Shown piece after piece: positions 1-8,552 of a stretch of 50,255 nt of DNA (positions within the stretch are counted from its first letter, which is position 1; every line of letters begins with the position of its first letter). Made by a program: the position numbers and the translations under genes. Origin of the DNA: an uncultured Hyphomicrobiales bacterium. GTDB lineage: Bacteria > Pseudomonadota > Alphaproteobacteria > Rhizobiales > Xanthobacteraceae. The notes below the pieces were generated by a model. The model was given only the letters and a program-made list of their open reading frames with translations, did not search any database and had not been told where the DNA came from. The DNA lies in the NCBI GenBank assembly GCA_903839845.1, contig CAIMEA010000018.1, positions 1-50,255 of the forward strand, in the 5' to 3' direction.

Positions 1-194
1 TAGGAGGTGACCGACTTGCCGGAGCCGGATTCGCCGACGATGCCGAGCGTCTCGCCCTTGGCGAGCGAGATGTTGACGCTTTTCACCGCCTGCACGATGC
101 CGCGCCGCGTGGCGAATTCGACGGTGAGGTCGCGCACATCAAGCAGCGGCAGCGCTGTGCCGACGTTCACTTCCGGTGGCGGAGCCTTAAGCAT
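1..194 (-). CDS. Dipeptide/oligopeptide ABC transporter ATP-binding protein (partial, N-terminal end)
   Basis: Only the first 64 codons lie in the window; the gene runs off the left edge. The translation starts [10 protein letters not shown] and reaches a Walker A motif, GESGSGKS, at about residues 54-61, in the context typical of DppD/OppD ATPases ([10 protein letters not shown] near the N-terminus). The ATG at 194 overlaps the TGA of the preceding permease gene, and AGGAGG lies just upstream inside that gene, which fixes the start and indicates translational coupling. It should energise the two permeases encoded before it. The Walker B, signature and C-terminal peptide-transporter domain are outside the window, so DppD cannot be told from a DppDF fusion. 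Confidence 0.9.
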   Translation of the reverse strand, partial: MLKAPPPEVNVGTALPLLDVRDLTVEFATRRGIVQAVKSVNISLAKGETLGIVGESGSGKSVTS

Positions 195-1087
195 CAGGTC
201 CTCCTTTGCGGATCGACCAGATCGCGCAAGCCGTCGCCGAGCAGGTTGAAAGTGAACACCGCGATCATCAGCGCCGCGCCGGGAAACAGCGCGATCCACC
301 ATTCGCCCGAGATGATGTTGGCGGCTCCCTCGGCGACCATGATGCCCCACTCCGGCGTCGGCGGTTTGACGCCGAGGCCGATGAACGACAGGCCGGCGGC
401 GTTGAGGATCGCGTAGCCCATGGTCAGCGAGATCTGCACCATCATGATCGGCATGATGTTCGGTAGGATGTGGGCCAGCAGAATGCGGAAATCGCCATTG
501 CCGGACAGCCGCGCCGCCTGCACGAACCCGGCGTCGCGCCGCACATTGGCTTCGGCGCGCGCGACGCGGACATAAAGCGGGAAGTTGATGATCGCGGTGG
601 CGATGACGATGTTGGTCACCGTATTGCCCAATGCGGCGACAATGCCCATCGCCAGCACGAACAGCGGGAAGGCCATGATGGTGTCGGCGATGCGGCTGAC
701 CACGCGGTCGGTCCAGCCGCCGAAAAAGCCGGCGGCGATGCCGGCAATGCCGCCCATGACGAACACCAGCGCCACCGAGGTGATGGCGATGACGAAATCG
801 AGGCGGGTGGCGACGATGACGCGGCTGAAGATATCGCGGCCGAGTTGGTCGGTGCCGAACCAGTGTTTCCACGATGGCGCCTGCAGCGCCGCCGCGGTGT
901 CGCTGGCTAGCGGATCGTGCGGCACGATATAGGGGCCGATCAGCGCGCACAGCGCGATCAGCGCGAACAGGCCGAAAGCGAGGCCGGTGACCGGGTTTTC
1001 CGCCACCACGTAACGGGCGTGGCTGAAGATCGAGTTGGAATGCGCCTTGGGCGTTGCCGCCGGAACGATGCTGACGGTTTCGGTCAT
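194..1087 (-). CDS. Dipeptide/oligopeptide ABC transporter permease (DppC/OppC family)
   Basis: 297 residues, usual DppC length. Hydrophobic segments include [18 protein letters not shown] near residues 35-55 and several further helices. The binding-protein-dependent permease (EAA) region is seen around [20 protein letters not shown], and [17 protein letters not shown] matches the N-terminal DppC signature. It is an inner-membrane subunit that pairs with the upstream DppB-type permease. Its ATG overlaps the stop of that gene by 4 bp (1084-1087), and its own stop overlaps the ATPase start, so the genes form one operon. The substrate (peptide, nickel, opine or other) cannot be read from the permease. 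Confidence 0.93.
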   Translation of the reverse strand: MTETVSIVPAATPKAHSNSIFSHARYVVAENPVTGLAFGLFALIALCALIGPYIVPHDPLASDTAAALQAPSWKHWFGTDQLGRDIFSRVIVATRLDFVIAITSVALVFVMGGIAGIAAGFFGGWTDRVVSRIADTIMAFPLFVLAMGIVAALGNTVTNIVIATAIINFPLYVRVARAEANVRRDAGFVQAARLSGNGDFRILLAHILPNIMPIMMVQISLTMGYAILNAAGLSFIGLGVKPPTPEWGIMVAEGAANIISGEWWIALFPGAALMIAVFTFNLLGDGLRDLVDPQRRT

Positions 1088-2097
1088 CCTTCAAGCCTCA
1101 CGCGCGGGTCGATGACGCCGTAGAGAATGTCGATGAGCAGGTTGAGCGCGACATACATAACCGCCATGGTCAGCACGAAGCCCTGCACCGGCGCGAAATC
1201 CGATTGCAGCAGCGCTTCCACCGCGTAGGAGCCGATGCCGGGCCAGGCGAAGACTTTCTCGACCAGCACATTGGCCCCGAGCAGAAACGAGAACACCATG
1301 CCGAGCGTGGTGACGACCGGCAGCATGGCGTTGCGGAAGGCGTAAGTTATGATGACGGTGCGGTTGTCGAGGCCGGAGGCGCGCGCGGTCCTTACAAACT
1401 CCGAGGCCAGCACGGCGAGCATCGAGGCGCGCGTCATGCGTGCGATCGGCGCCAGCGAGAAAATGCCGAGCGTGAAGGCCGGCAGGATCAACTGGCTGAG
1501 CGAGGCGCGGAAGGTCTCGACATTGCCGGTCAGCAGCGTGTCGATCGTATAGAAGCCGGTGATGTTCGGCGGAACGCTGGAAAAAGCATCCAGCCGGCCG
1601 ATCGGCGCCGGCCACCAGCCGAGAATGTAATAGAAGACGTAAACCAGCAGCAGGCCGGTGAAGAATACCGGCAGCGATACGCCGGCGGTGGCGACGACGC
1701 GGCAGGTGTGGTCGATCCATGAGCCCTGCTTGACCGCGGCGAGAATACCGAGCGGCACGGCGATCACCATCGACAGGATCAGGCCGAGCAATGTCAGTTC
1801 GGCGGAAGCGGGCAGGCGGCTGGCGATTTCGGTGACCACAGGGCGGCCGGTCGATAATGAATTGCCGAGATTGCCGTGCACCAGATCGTTGACGTAACGC
1901 ACGAACTGGATCGGCAGCGGTTTGTCGAGGCCGAGGCTGACGCGCACCTGCTCGACCGCTTCCTTGGTCGCCGCCGGTCCTGCGAAATAAGCGGCCGGAT
2001 CGCCGGGCAGCGCCCGCGTCAGAAGAAAAGTGACGATGATGACGCCGATCAAGGTCGGGATCACCGTTATCAGTCTTTTGCCGAGCGTCGCGAGCAT
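1084..2097 (-). CDS. Dipeptide/oligopeptide ABC transporter permease (DppB/OppB family)
   Basis: 337 residues. It starts [18 protein letters not shown] and continues with the DppB hallmarks [17 protein letters not shown] and [15 protein letters not shown], followed by about six membrane helices and an EAA-type loop ([18 protein letters not shown]). It is an inner-membrane subunit of a peptide-type importer. It lies 102 bp downstream of the binding-protein gene, separated from it by a strong intercistronic hairpin (2142-2177), and overlaps the next permease by 4 bp. Confidence 0.93.
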   Translation of the reverse strand: MLATLGKRLITVIPTLIGVIIVTFLLTRALPGDPAAYFAGPAATKEAVEQVRVSLGLDKPLPIQFVRYVNDLVHGNLGNSLSTGRPVVTEIASRLPASAELTLLGLILSMVIAVPLGILAAVKQGSWIDHTCRVVATAGVSLPVFFTGLLLVYVFYYILGWWPAPIGRLDAFSSVPPNITGFYTIDTLLTGNVETFRASLSQLILPAFTLGIFSLAPIARMTRASMLAVLASEFVRTARASGLDNRTVIITYAFRNAMLPVVTTLGMVFSFLLGANVLVEKVFAWPGIGSYAVEALLQSDFAPVQGFVLTMAVMYVALNLLIDILYGVIDPRVRLEG

Positions 2098-2141
2098 GGT
2101 GACTTACTCTGTTGTCGAAGCGCGCAATTCCCCGGGGAAGT

Positions 2142-2177
2142 CGGCGCGGCACACGGGGATCGATTGGTGCCGCGCCG
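2142..2177 (-). other. Intercistronic hairpin between binding-protein gene and permease gene
   Basis: CGGCGCGGCAC at 2142-2152 is the exact reverse complement of GTGCCGCGCCG at 2167-2177, giving an 11-bp GC-rich stem with a 14-nt loop in the 102-bp gap. No U-run follows it in the direction of transcription. In ABC importer operons such hairpins are known to stabilise the upstream binding-protein mRNA or to attenuate read-through into the permeases; that role is inferred here. Confidence 0.55.
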
Positions 2178-2199
2178 TCTTTCCTCGGAACGTCGGTCG

Positions 2200-3816
2200 T
2201 TAGCCCTTGACGAGGGTGCGGTAGTCGAGACGCCGGTGGAACCAGTACTGGTAGCCGGAGACGTTCTTCTGCATCGCGACGTTGACGTAGGGCTGATAGA
2301 GCGGGATGCGCGGCATGTCGGCATAGGCCGTATCGACCATGCCCTTCACATCCTTTTCGTATGTCGCCTTGTCGCCATTCGCCGCCGCGGTCACGGCGCC
2401 GTCGATGAGGTCGTCCATGGTCTTGGACTGATAGCTCATCGTGTTGAAGATCGAATTCTTGCCGTGATAGCACCAGATGAAGAAGTATTCCGGGTAGTCG
2501 AGCCAGCCCGAGAACACGTTGGTGTAAAGCGGCAGCACCTTCTTGTTCAGCTCGGTGCGCCAGTTGGCGCCCGGGATCTTGTTGATGGTCGCCTTGATGC
2601 CGATCTGGGCCAGGCTTTCCTGCACCAGCACGCAGATCGGTTCGTTGACGCCGGCAAAACCGAGGTCGAATGAGATCGTGGTCTCGAAGCCGTTCGGGAA
2701 GCCGGCATCCGAGAGCAGGGCTTTCGCCTTGGCGATGTCGATGCTGTAGCCGTGCGGCTGCGGCCAGGCGACCTGCGTCGGCGAACCGGCCGGCGCGCCG
2801 TACATCGGTTTGGCGAGACCGAACAGCACCGCGTCCATGATTTTCTGATACGGAATGGCGTAGGCAACCGCCTGCCGCACTTTCGGATTGTCGAACGGCG
2901 GAATTTTCACGTTCATGCCTATGTACTGGATGCCGTTCGAGTACGGCGTCGAGACGATGTCGAGCTTGCCGGCGCTCTTGAGTTCGACGAAATCCTTGTT
3001 CGGCAGATCGTAGGAGATGTCGGCGTCGCCGCGCTCGAGCAAGGCGCGGCGGTTGCCGGCCGATGGCACGATGCGCCAGATGATCTTCTTGGTTTCCGGC
3101 AGCTTGCCACCGACCCAGGCGTCGTTGCGCTCCATGATGACTTCCGTGCCGGGCACCCAGCTCGTCACTTTATAGGCGCCGCTGCCGGCGGTGTTCTGCT
3201 TGGTGTATTCGAGACCCCACGGATCCTTCTCGGTGGCGTTCTTCTGCACCAGGCCGGAATTCATGACGCAGGGCACGATCACGGCGAGATCGGGAATGGT
3301 GAGCCGATCCTTGCGCGCGAAGTCGACGCGGAAGGTGTTGTCGTCGACGACGACGAACTGTTCCTTCTTGGTCAGCGAGCCGGCGCCCATCTGGAAGGTC
3401 GGGAAGCCACCGACGCTGACGGCGCGATCGAGTGACCACTTGACGTCCTTGGCGGTGACCGGCGTGCCGTCCTGGAAGGTCGCCTTCTTCTTCAGCTTGA
3501 AGGTAACCGACATGTCGCCGACATTCATATCCTCGGCCAGTTCCATCTTGAACTTGTCGCGATCGTAATACGGCTTGCCATCGACCGACTTCATCTCGTG
3601 GCTGATGAGGCGGTCGTAGCAATTCCACGACACCTCATAGCCGGGCACGTTGGTGCCGACGCCATGGATGTCGATGTTGTTGGGGCCGCTTTCGGACACG
3701 ATCAGCATCGTCTCCTTGCGCGATTGCGCCTTGGCCGAAGATATGACCGACGGACCTGACACGGCGGCGGTGGCGGCGGCCGCGCCCGCTGATTTGAGAA
3801 ATTCACGACGCTTCAT
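2200..3816 (-). CDS. Extracellular solute-binding protein, family 5 (peptide-type ABC importer)
   Basis: 538 residues, normal for family 5 (DppA/OppA-like). The N-terminus MKRREFLKSAGAAAATAAVS carries a perfect twin-arginine motif (RREFLK), so it is probably exported folded by Tat. Family features include TFKLKKKATFQDGTPVTAKD near residues 105-125 and VRQAVAYAIPYQKIMDAVL in the middle. It captures the solute in the periplasm for the permeases encoded downstream. It is the first gene of the operon and is divergent from the decarboxylase genes across a 321-bp AT-richer region. The ligand is unknown; the linked decarboxylase might hint at an organic acid derivative, but that is only a guess. Confidence 0.93.
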   Translation of the reverse strand: MKRREFLKSAGAAAATAAVSGPSVISSAKAQSRKETMLIVSESGPNNIDIHGVGTNVPGYEVSWNCYDRLISHEMKSVDGKPYYDRDKFKMELAEDMNVGDMSVTFKLKKKATFQDGTPVTAKDVKWSLDRAVSVGGFPTFQMGAGSLTKKEQFVVVDDNTFRVDFARKDRLTIPDLAVIVPCVMNSGLVQKNATEKDPWGLEYTKQNTAGSGAYKVTSWVPGTEVIMERNDAWVGGKLPETKKIIWRIVPSAGNRRALLERGDADISYDLPNKDFVELKSAGKLDIVSTPYSNGIQYIGMNVKIPPFDNPKVRQAVAYAIPYQKIMDAVLFGLAKPMYGAPAGSPTQVAWPQPHGYSIDIAKAKALLSDAGFPNGFETTISFDLGFAGVNEPICVLVQESLAQIGIKATINKIPGANWRTELNKKVLPLYTNVFSGWLDYPEYFFIWCYHGKNSIFNTMSYQSKTMDDLIDGAVTAAANGDKATYEKDVKGMVDTAYADMPRIPLYQPYVNVAMQKNVSGYQYWFHRRLDYRTLVKG

Positions 3817-4137
3817 GACAAACCTCCCGATGGAACTACCGGGCTTATCCGCAAAGGTCGTGCCAATCGTCCACGCGGGCCGTTAAGCGGCTTAAGAGCC
3901 TGATACGACGTCGAAAGCCGTCACCGGCCAAGATTTAGGCAGGCGGCAAACCTTGAGCTATTGCATACAGTAGACACATATTTGCCTAAATATTCGGCAT
4001 AAAATAGATGCTGCATAAAGTTAGGCGATTGGCGCGTGACGCTCGGTACGCCGCGCCACGGGTCGCTTGCGGGAAAAATCTCCTGCGTCATAGTCGCCTT
4101 TCCGGCGGCGAACGCGCCGCAGAATACCGGTCCGAGA
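3817..4137. promoter_or_regulatory. Divergent intergenic region with inverted 9-bp repeat
   Basis: 321 bp between the divergent binding-protein and decarboxylase genes, with an AT-rich stretch at about 3960-4025. ATTTAGGCA at 3933-3941 recurs exactly in inverted orientation at 3983-3991 (TGCCTAAAT), and a related GTTAGGC lies at 4020-4026. GCC-N9-GGC at 3984-3998 overlaps the second copy. I see no small gene here. The layout fits a shared control region with operators for one regulator, but no regulator is identified. Confidence 0.4.
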
Positions 4138-4680
4138 ATGAGCCAAACCACCGCCGCGCCTGCCGACAAACCGTGGCACGAGATCGTGCTGGCGATACTC
4201 AAAGCCAACGACGTCAAACTGATCGTCTATGTGCCGGACCGCGTCCTAACCAAATTGATCGCGGCGCTGCATGTCGACTCTTTCTTCACGGTCTTCGCTG
4301 CGACGCGCGAGGAGGAAGCCGTCGGCGTCGTCTCCGGCGCCTATATGGCCGGCTTGCGCGGCGCGGTGCTGATGCAAACCTCGGGCTTTGCCACGCTGCC
4401 GAACGCGCTCGCCTCGCTGGTGGCGCCGTCGCAGATTCCGGCGCTGCTGTTCGTGTCGGAACGCGGCACGCTCGGCGAATTCAATCTCGGCCAGGCTCTG
4501 GTCGCCAAGACGATGCGGCCGGTGCTCGATGCACTGGCCATTGAAAATCACACCATCACCCGGCACGACGAACTGGCCTTCATCGTCGATCGTTCGATCA
4601 AGCAGGCTTATGCGACGCAGGCGCCGGTGGTGTTCATCCTGTCGCCCTTGTTGACCGGCGGAAAGGTGTTCGCGGCATGA
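4138..4680 (+). CDS. Thiamine-diphosphate decarboxylase, alpha (PYR) subunit, sulfopyruvate/phosphonopyruvate decarboxylase type
   Basis: 180 residues from the ATG at 4138 (MSQTTAAPADKPWHE); the frame is open upstream to 4036, but the conserved part begins here. The protein matches the N-terminal PYR half of ThDP decarboxylases: VKLIVYVPDRVLTKLI, then TREEEAVGVVSGAYMAG with the Glu that activates ThDP, then QTSGFATLPNALASL. The length and the split into two genes resemble ComD/ComE sulfopyruvate decarboxylase, and the phosphonopyruvate decarboxylase family is close. It overlaps the beta-subunit gene by 4 bp, and the two should form one enzyme decarboxylating a 2-oxo acid in the cytoplasm. The actual substrate is not shown by the sequence. 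No phosphoenolpyruvate mutase or sulfolactate genes are nearby. Confidence 0.8.
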   Translation: MSQTTAAPADKPWHEIVLAILKANDVKLIVYVPDRVLTKLIAALHVDSFFTVFAATREEEAVGVVSGAYMAGLRGAVLMQTSGFATLPNALASLVAPSQIPALLFVSERGTLGEFNLGQALVAKTMRPVLDALAIENHTITRHDELAFIVDRSIKQAYATQAPVVFILSPLLTGGKVFAA

Positions 4681-5273
4681 GCAGCGCCTTTCATAATCTT
4701 AATGTGATGAGCCGCCTCGATCTGACGCGGCGGCTGGTGGCGCTGCTCAAACGTGACGAGGCGGTAATCGGCGGCATCGGCAATGCCAATTTCGATCTGT
4801 GGGAGACCGGCCAGCGGCCGCAGAATTTTTACATGCTCGGCAGCATGGGGCTGACGATCCCGATCGCGCTCGGCGTCGCCATCGCCCAGCCGAAACGCCA
4901 TGTCGTCGCGCTCGAAGGCGACGGGTCGCTGCTGATGCAGCTCGGCTGTCTGACGACGGTGGCGATGCAGGCGCCAAAGAACCTGACGATAGTGGTGTGG
5001 GACAACGGCATCTATCAGATCACCGGTTCGCAGCCGACCGCGAGCCAATCGACCGCCGATATCGTCGCCATCGCGCGCGGCGCCGGCATCGCCAACAGCG
5101 CCTGGGCCGCCGAAGAAGGCGAGTTCGAAAAGCTGATGGCGGGCGCGCTTGACGGCGGCGGGCCGAGCCTGATCGCCGCGCGCATCGATGGCGAACCCGG
5201 TGTCGGCAAGACCGAGCGCGATCCGGTCGCCATCCGCGCCAGCTTCATGCGCGGGATCGGCGGCAAGAAGTAG
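4677..5273 (+). CDS. Thiamine-diphosphate decarboxylase, beta (PP) subunit
   Basis: 198 residues, starting in the ATGA overlap with the alpha gene; MSRLDLTRRL at 4707 is an alternative start. It carries the ThDP/Mg-binding motif: GDGS at about residues 81-84, then about 25 residues later VVWDNGIYQITGSQ, where the usual NN is DN. LGSMGLTIPIALGVAIAQ precedes it, as in ComE and the C-terminal half of acetolactate-synthase-like enzymes. It supplies the pyrophosphate-binding half of the split decarboxylase. Both genes are divergent from the peptide-type importer, so transport and decarboxylation may be linked; this is inference. Confidence 0.82.
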   Translation: MSSAFHNLNVMSRLDLTRRLVALLKRDEAVIGGIGNANFDLWETGQRPQNFYMLGSMGLTIPIALGVAIAQPKRHVVALEGDGSLLMQLGCLTTVAMQAPKNLTIVVWDNGIYQITGSQPTASQSTADIVAIARGAGIANSAWAAEEGEFEKLMAGALDGGGPSLIAARIDGEPGVGKTERDPVAIRASFMRGIGGKK

Positions 5274-5382
5274 CCCGCGGCATTTCCCTCCGGACACGGC
5301 CCGAACTAAACGGCATCGCACAAAGGCCTTGCGGTCGCATCGGTTGCTGCATTAGGGTGCAACTTATAGGTGTTCATTTTTA

Positions 5383-5410
5383 TTGGACAACTAACGACTC
5401 TGGCTAGGTT
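5383..5410 (+). promoter_or_regulatory. Candidate promoter for the patatin-like gene
   Basis: TTGGAC at 5383-5388 and TAGGTT at 5405-5410 are separated by 16 bp, in the 167-bp gap before the GTG at 5441. The match to a housekeeping promoter is moderate, and it was picked by eye. Confidence 0.25.
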
Positions 5411-5440
5411 ACGCGTGAACGGGACGGTGGGGAGGGGATC

Positions 5441-8389
5441 GTGGAGCCGTTATCGATCGAGCAGGTGCTGGCCGCCGAAGCCGAGGCCATTCACGACCTG
5501 ACCAATCCCGAGACCAAGACGATCGTCGATGAACTGAAACGGCTCGCCGCCGGCCAGGAGCACGAAAGCAACCGGTACGACAAGGACGCCGACCGACGCA
5601 GCGGCAAGAACGAAGAGCGGAATTGGGTCGCCAACCGCAAGGCGTTCTATTGCCAACTCGGCAAACTGCGCAGCGCGGCTTTGTGCTGCTCCGGCGGCGG
5701 CATTCGTAGCGCCACTTTCTGTCTCGGCATTATCCAGGCGCTGGCCAAGGAAACTTTGGCGCCGCTGCCGAAACAGCCGACGACTTTGCCCGACCCCGAC
5801 ACGACCGATTTGCCGCGCCTGCTCGAGCAGGAAGCCAATTTGTCGTTCCTCAGCCGCTTTCATTATCTATCGACTGTATCCGGTGGCGGCTATATCGGCT
5901 CGTGGCTATCAGCCTGGCGCCATCGCGACGATTTCCCCACCGTCTGGCAGAACCTGCGCAGCCGTCCCGATGGTCCCGACGTCGAACCGCCGGAATTGTC
6001 CTGGCTGCGCTCCTACAGCAATTTCCTGACGCCGCGCGTCGGCCTGCTGTCGGCGGATACCTGGACCGGCATCGCCATCTATCTGCGCAACCTGCTGCTC
6101 AACTGGCTGGTGATCATTCCGGCCATCGCGGTGGTTCTGCTGGTGCTGAAATTCGTCATCACCGGCGCGGTCGAGGTGGCGCGCCTCGACACGATCTGGT
6201 GGCCGCAATTCGTTGGCGCGCTCATCGGCGTTGCCTGCCTGCTTCTCGCGCAGGCTTTCACCACCAGCCGCCGGCCGACTCGCCGGCCGCCGCCGCCACC
6301 CGATTGCGCCAAGACGGATGACCCCTACAACGCCACGCAGACGCAGTTTCAATTCAACGATCTGATCTGGAGCGGCCTGTCGGCGTTTTTCGTGACCGGC
6401 GCGCTGACGTCGAAAAGCGGCGCAATGCTGGCCGGCCATGCGTCGGCGTTCGCGGCGATTTTAGTCGGCGCGGCCGTGGCGCTGCCGATCTTTGCCGCCG
6501 GTTGGCTGGCCGGCCGGCCGTCGCACGCGACGCTACGGGATTTTCTCGCCTGGACCGCGTCGGGATTGATTTACGGCGGCCTTGTCGGCCTCGGCGCACA
6601 TCTCTTCACGCTGATGATGCCCTATTCTGATATGCACGCTCCGTCGATCTGGACCATTCTGGTGCCGGTGATTTTCGGCGTGCCGTGGGTTCTGCTGGCG
6701 CAATTGTTCGCCGAAATGATTTTCGTCGGCCTGGTCAGCTACGAAACCAATTCTGACGCGGACCGCGAATGGCTCGGCCGCGCCGCCGGCTGGGTGATGG
6801 CCTCCGGCGTGATCTGGATGCTGACGACCTTCATCAGCTTCGCTGGCGGTTATGTTCTGATCGACCTGGCGCCGGCCTGGGTGTCGCAGATTGTCGCCGG
6901 CGTCGGCGGCGTATCCGGCATTCTGACCGCGTTGATCGGCAAATCCGGCTCGGCCGCGAAGTCGAAGCCCGGCGAGAAGGGCGAAGGCTCGCCGTGGGCG
7001 AAGATCGGCATGGCCATCGCCGGGCCGCTGTTCGCCGCCGTGCTTGTCGTCGGCATTTCAATCACGCTCGATCTCGTGTTGCTCGGCGACTCGCTGATGA
7101 AGGGGCTCACCGACGAGCTATGGACCTATGGCTATATTTACTTGTGGCTCGGCATCGGTTTTTTCGCGGCTCTATTCGTGGCGACGCTCGCCTCGCGCAA
7201 GATCAATATCAACCGGTTCTCGATTCACGCCCTTTATCGCAACCGGCTGGTGCGCGCCTATCTCGGCGCCTCGCGTCAGGAGCGCTGCCCCGACCAGTTC
7301 ACCGGCTTCGACGGCAAAGACAATCTGAAAGCCCACCAGCTTTGGCCGCCGAAGCCTTACGAGCCGACCGGCCGCAACACGTTCTGTCTGTTCCATGTCG
7401 TCAACATCACGCTCAATGTCGTGAAAGCGACGCGGCTGGCCTGGCAGCAACGCAAGGCCGAATCCTTCACCGTCAGCCCGCTGCATTCCGGGGCGGCTTT
7501 TAAAGGCTATCGCTTGAGCACGGAATATGGCGGCGACACGCCGCCTTGCGGCATCTCGCTCGGCACCGCGATGGCGATCTCCGGCGCCGCTGCCAGTCCG
7601 AACATGGGCTATCACTCGACGACGTCGACGGCGATCCTGCTGGCGCTGTTCAACGTGCGGCTCGGCTGGTGGCTCGGCAATCCCGGCAAGGAAGGCAACG
7701 ACACCTATAAAGAGGAAGGCCCGTCGACCGCGATCCGTCCGTTTGTCGAGGAAACCTTCGGCCTGACCACCGACACCAAGCCGTGGGTCTATTTGTCCGA
7801 CGGCGGCCATTTCGAAAATCTCGGCATCTACGAAATGGTGCGGCGGCGCTGCCGCTTCATTCTCGCCATCGACGCCGGCTGCGATCCGGATTTCCAGTAT
7901 GAAGATCTCGGCAATGCCTTGCGCAAGACCTACATCGATCTCGGCGTGCGCATCGAATTTCCCGACCTCGGCGACCTCAAGAACCGTCCGAAAGCCAAAG
8001 AGCTGCAGAGCGCGATCGACAAATGCAACGCGTTGCACCAGGAGGTGCGGCCACGTTCGCCGATTCCGTATTATGCCATCGGCACCATCGATTATCGCAG
8101 CGCCGACGGCGATGACTGCGACAACGGCGTCATCCTTTACATCAAGCCGGCCTATCACGGCACCAGCTGGGTCGAGGGTGCCGGCGTGCGCAGCTATGCC
8201 GACGCCAATCCGGCGTTCCCGCATGAGCCGACCGCCGACCAATGGTTCAGCGAGTCGCAGTTCGAGAGCTACCGCTCGCTGGCGCTGGATATCGCCAGCA
8301 CGTTCATGAAAGGCGACAAAATTTTCCCGGGCGCGCAGGCGACCCTAGCCGACATGCTGCGGTCGATGCGGCCGACGGCACGGCCGTGA
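5441..8389 (+). CDS. Membrane-embedded patatin-like phospholipase with split catalytic motifs
   Basis: 982 residues from a GTG preceded by a G-rich ribosome-binding site. The N-terminal cytosolic part has the oxyanion-loop motif CSGGGIRSA (residues 83-91) and a nucleophile elbow STVSGGGYIGS with probable Ser147. Residues about 205-590 hold around eight or nine hydrophobic helices (for example LLLNWLVIIPAIAVVLLVL and IGMAIAGPLFAAVLVVGI). The C-terminal part carries the patatin Asp motif, YLSDGGHFENLGIY, with Asp787. The catalytic dyad is thus about 640 residues apart in sequence, with the membrane domain between. Patatins hydrolyse acyl ester bonds of membrane lipids. The gene heads a three-gene set with a cytochrome c lipoprotein and a GMC-catalase fusion, suggesting lipid turnover linked to oxidation. 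The membrane arrangement is read from hydrophobicity only. Confidence 0.82.
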   Translation: MEPLSIEQVLAAEAEAIHDLTNPETKTIVDELKRLAAGQEHESNRYDKDADRRSGKNEERNWVANRKAFYCQLGKLRSAALCCSGGGIRSATFCLGIIQALAKETLAPLPKQPTTLPDPDTTDLPRLLEQEANLSFLSRFHYLSTVSGGGYIGSWLSAWRHRDDFPTVWQNLRSRPDGPDVEPPELSWLRSYSNFLTPRVGLLSADTWTGIAIYLRNLLLNWLVIIPAIAVVLLVLKFVITGAVEVARLDTIWWPQFVGALIGVACLLLAQAFTTSRRPTRRPPPPPDCAKTDDPYNATQTQFQFNDLIWSGLSAFFVTGALTSKSGAMLAGHASAFAAILVGAAVALPIFAAGWLAGRPSHATLRDFLAWTASGLIYGGLVGLGAHLFTLMMPYSDMHAPSIWTILVPVIFGVPWVLLAQLFAEMIFVGLVSYETNSDADREWLGRAAGWVMASGVIWMLTTFISFAGGYVLIDLAPAWVSQIVAGVGGVSGILTALIGKSGSAAKSKPGEKGEGSPWAKIGMAIAGPLFAAVLVVGISITLDLVLLGDSLMKGLTDELWTYGYIYLWLGIGFFAALFVATLASRKININRFSIHALYRNRLVRAYLGASRQERCPDQFTGFDGKDNLKAHQLWPPKPYEPTGRNTFCLFHVVNITLNVVKATRLAWQQRKAESFTVSPLHSGAAFKGYRLSTEYGGDTPPCGISLGTAMAISGAAASPNMGYHSTTSTAILLALFNVRLGWWLGNPGKEGNDTYKEEGPSTAIRPFVEETFGLTTDTKPWVYLSDGGHFENLGIYEMVRRRCRFILAIDAGCDPDFQYEDLGNALRKTYIDLGVRIEFPDLGDLKNRPKAKELQSAIDKCNALHQEVRPRSPIPYYAIGTIDYRSADGDDCDNGVILYIKPAYHGTSWVEGAGVRSYADANPAFPHEPTADQWFSESQFESYRSLALDIASTFMKGDKIFPGAQATLADMLRSMRPTARP

Positions 8390-8396
8390 GTGTCGA

Positions 8397-8421
8397 CCGG
8401 CGCGGGAAGGCCGCGCGCCGG
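8397..8421 (+). terminator. GC-rich hairpin after the patatin-like gene
   Basis: CCGGCGCG at 8397-8404 pairs with CGCGCCGG at 8414-8421 across a 9-nt loop, about 8 bp after the stop codon. It is followed by GGAATCTTT rather than a clean U-run, so it may be a weak terminator or an mRNA-stabilising structure. Confidence 0.4.
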
Positions 8422-8452
8422 GGAATCTTTAGTTGCACGGCATAAGAGTTTG

Positions 8453-8458
8453 TATAAT
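8453..8458 (+). promoter_or_regulatory. Perfect TATAAT hexamer upstream of the cytochrome c lipoprotein gene
   Basis: TATAAT lies 95 bp before the ATG at 8553 and after the hairpin at 8397-8421. TTGCAC at 8433-8438 is only 14 bp upstream, which is short for a normal -35, so this is a candidate -10 element only. Confidence 0.3.
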
Positions 8459-8552
8459 TATAGACCATCTCAGGTTGTAGTCCGTCCGCCTCGATTGAAT
8501 GGCTTCGCAGATCGCCGTCCGGGTGAAGCGAGCAGATAAGTGGGGGGTTCCA

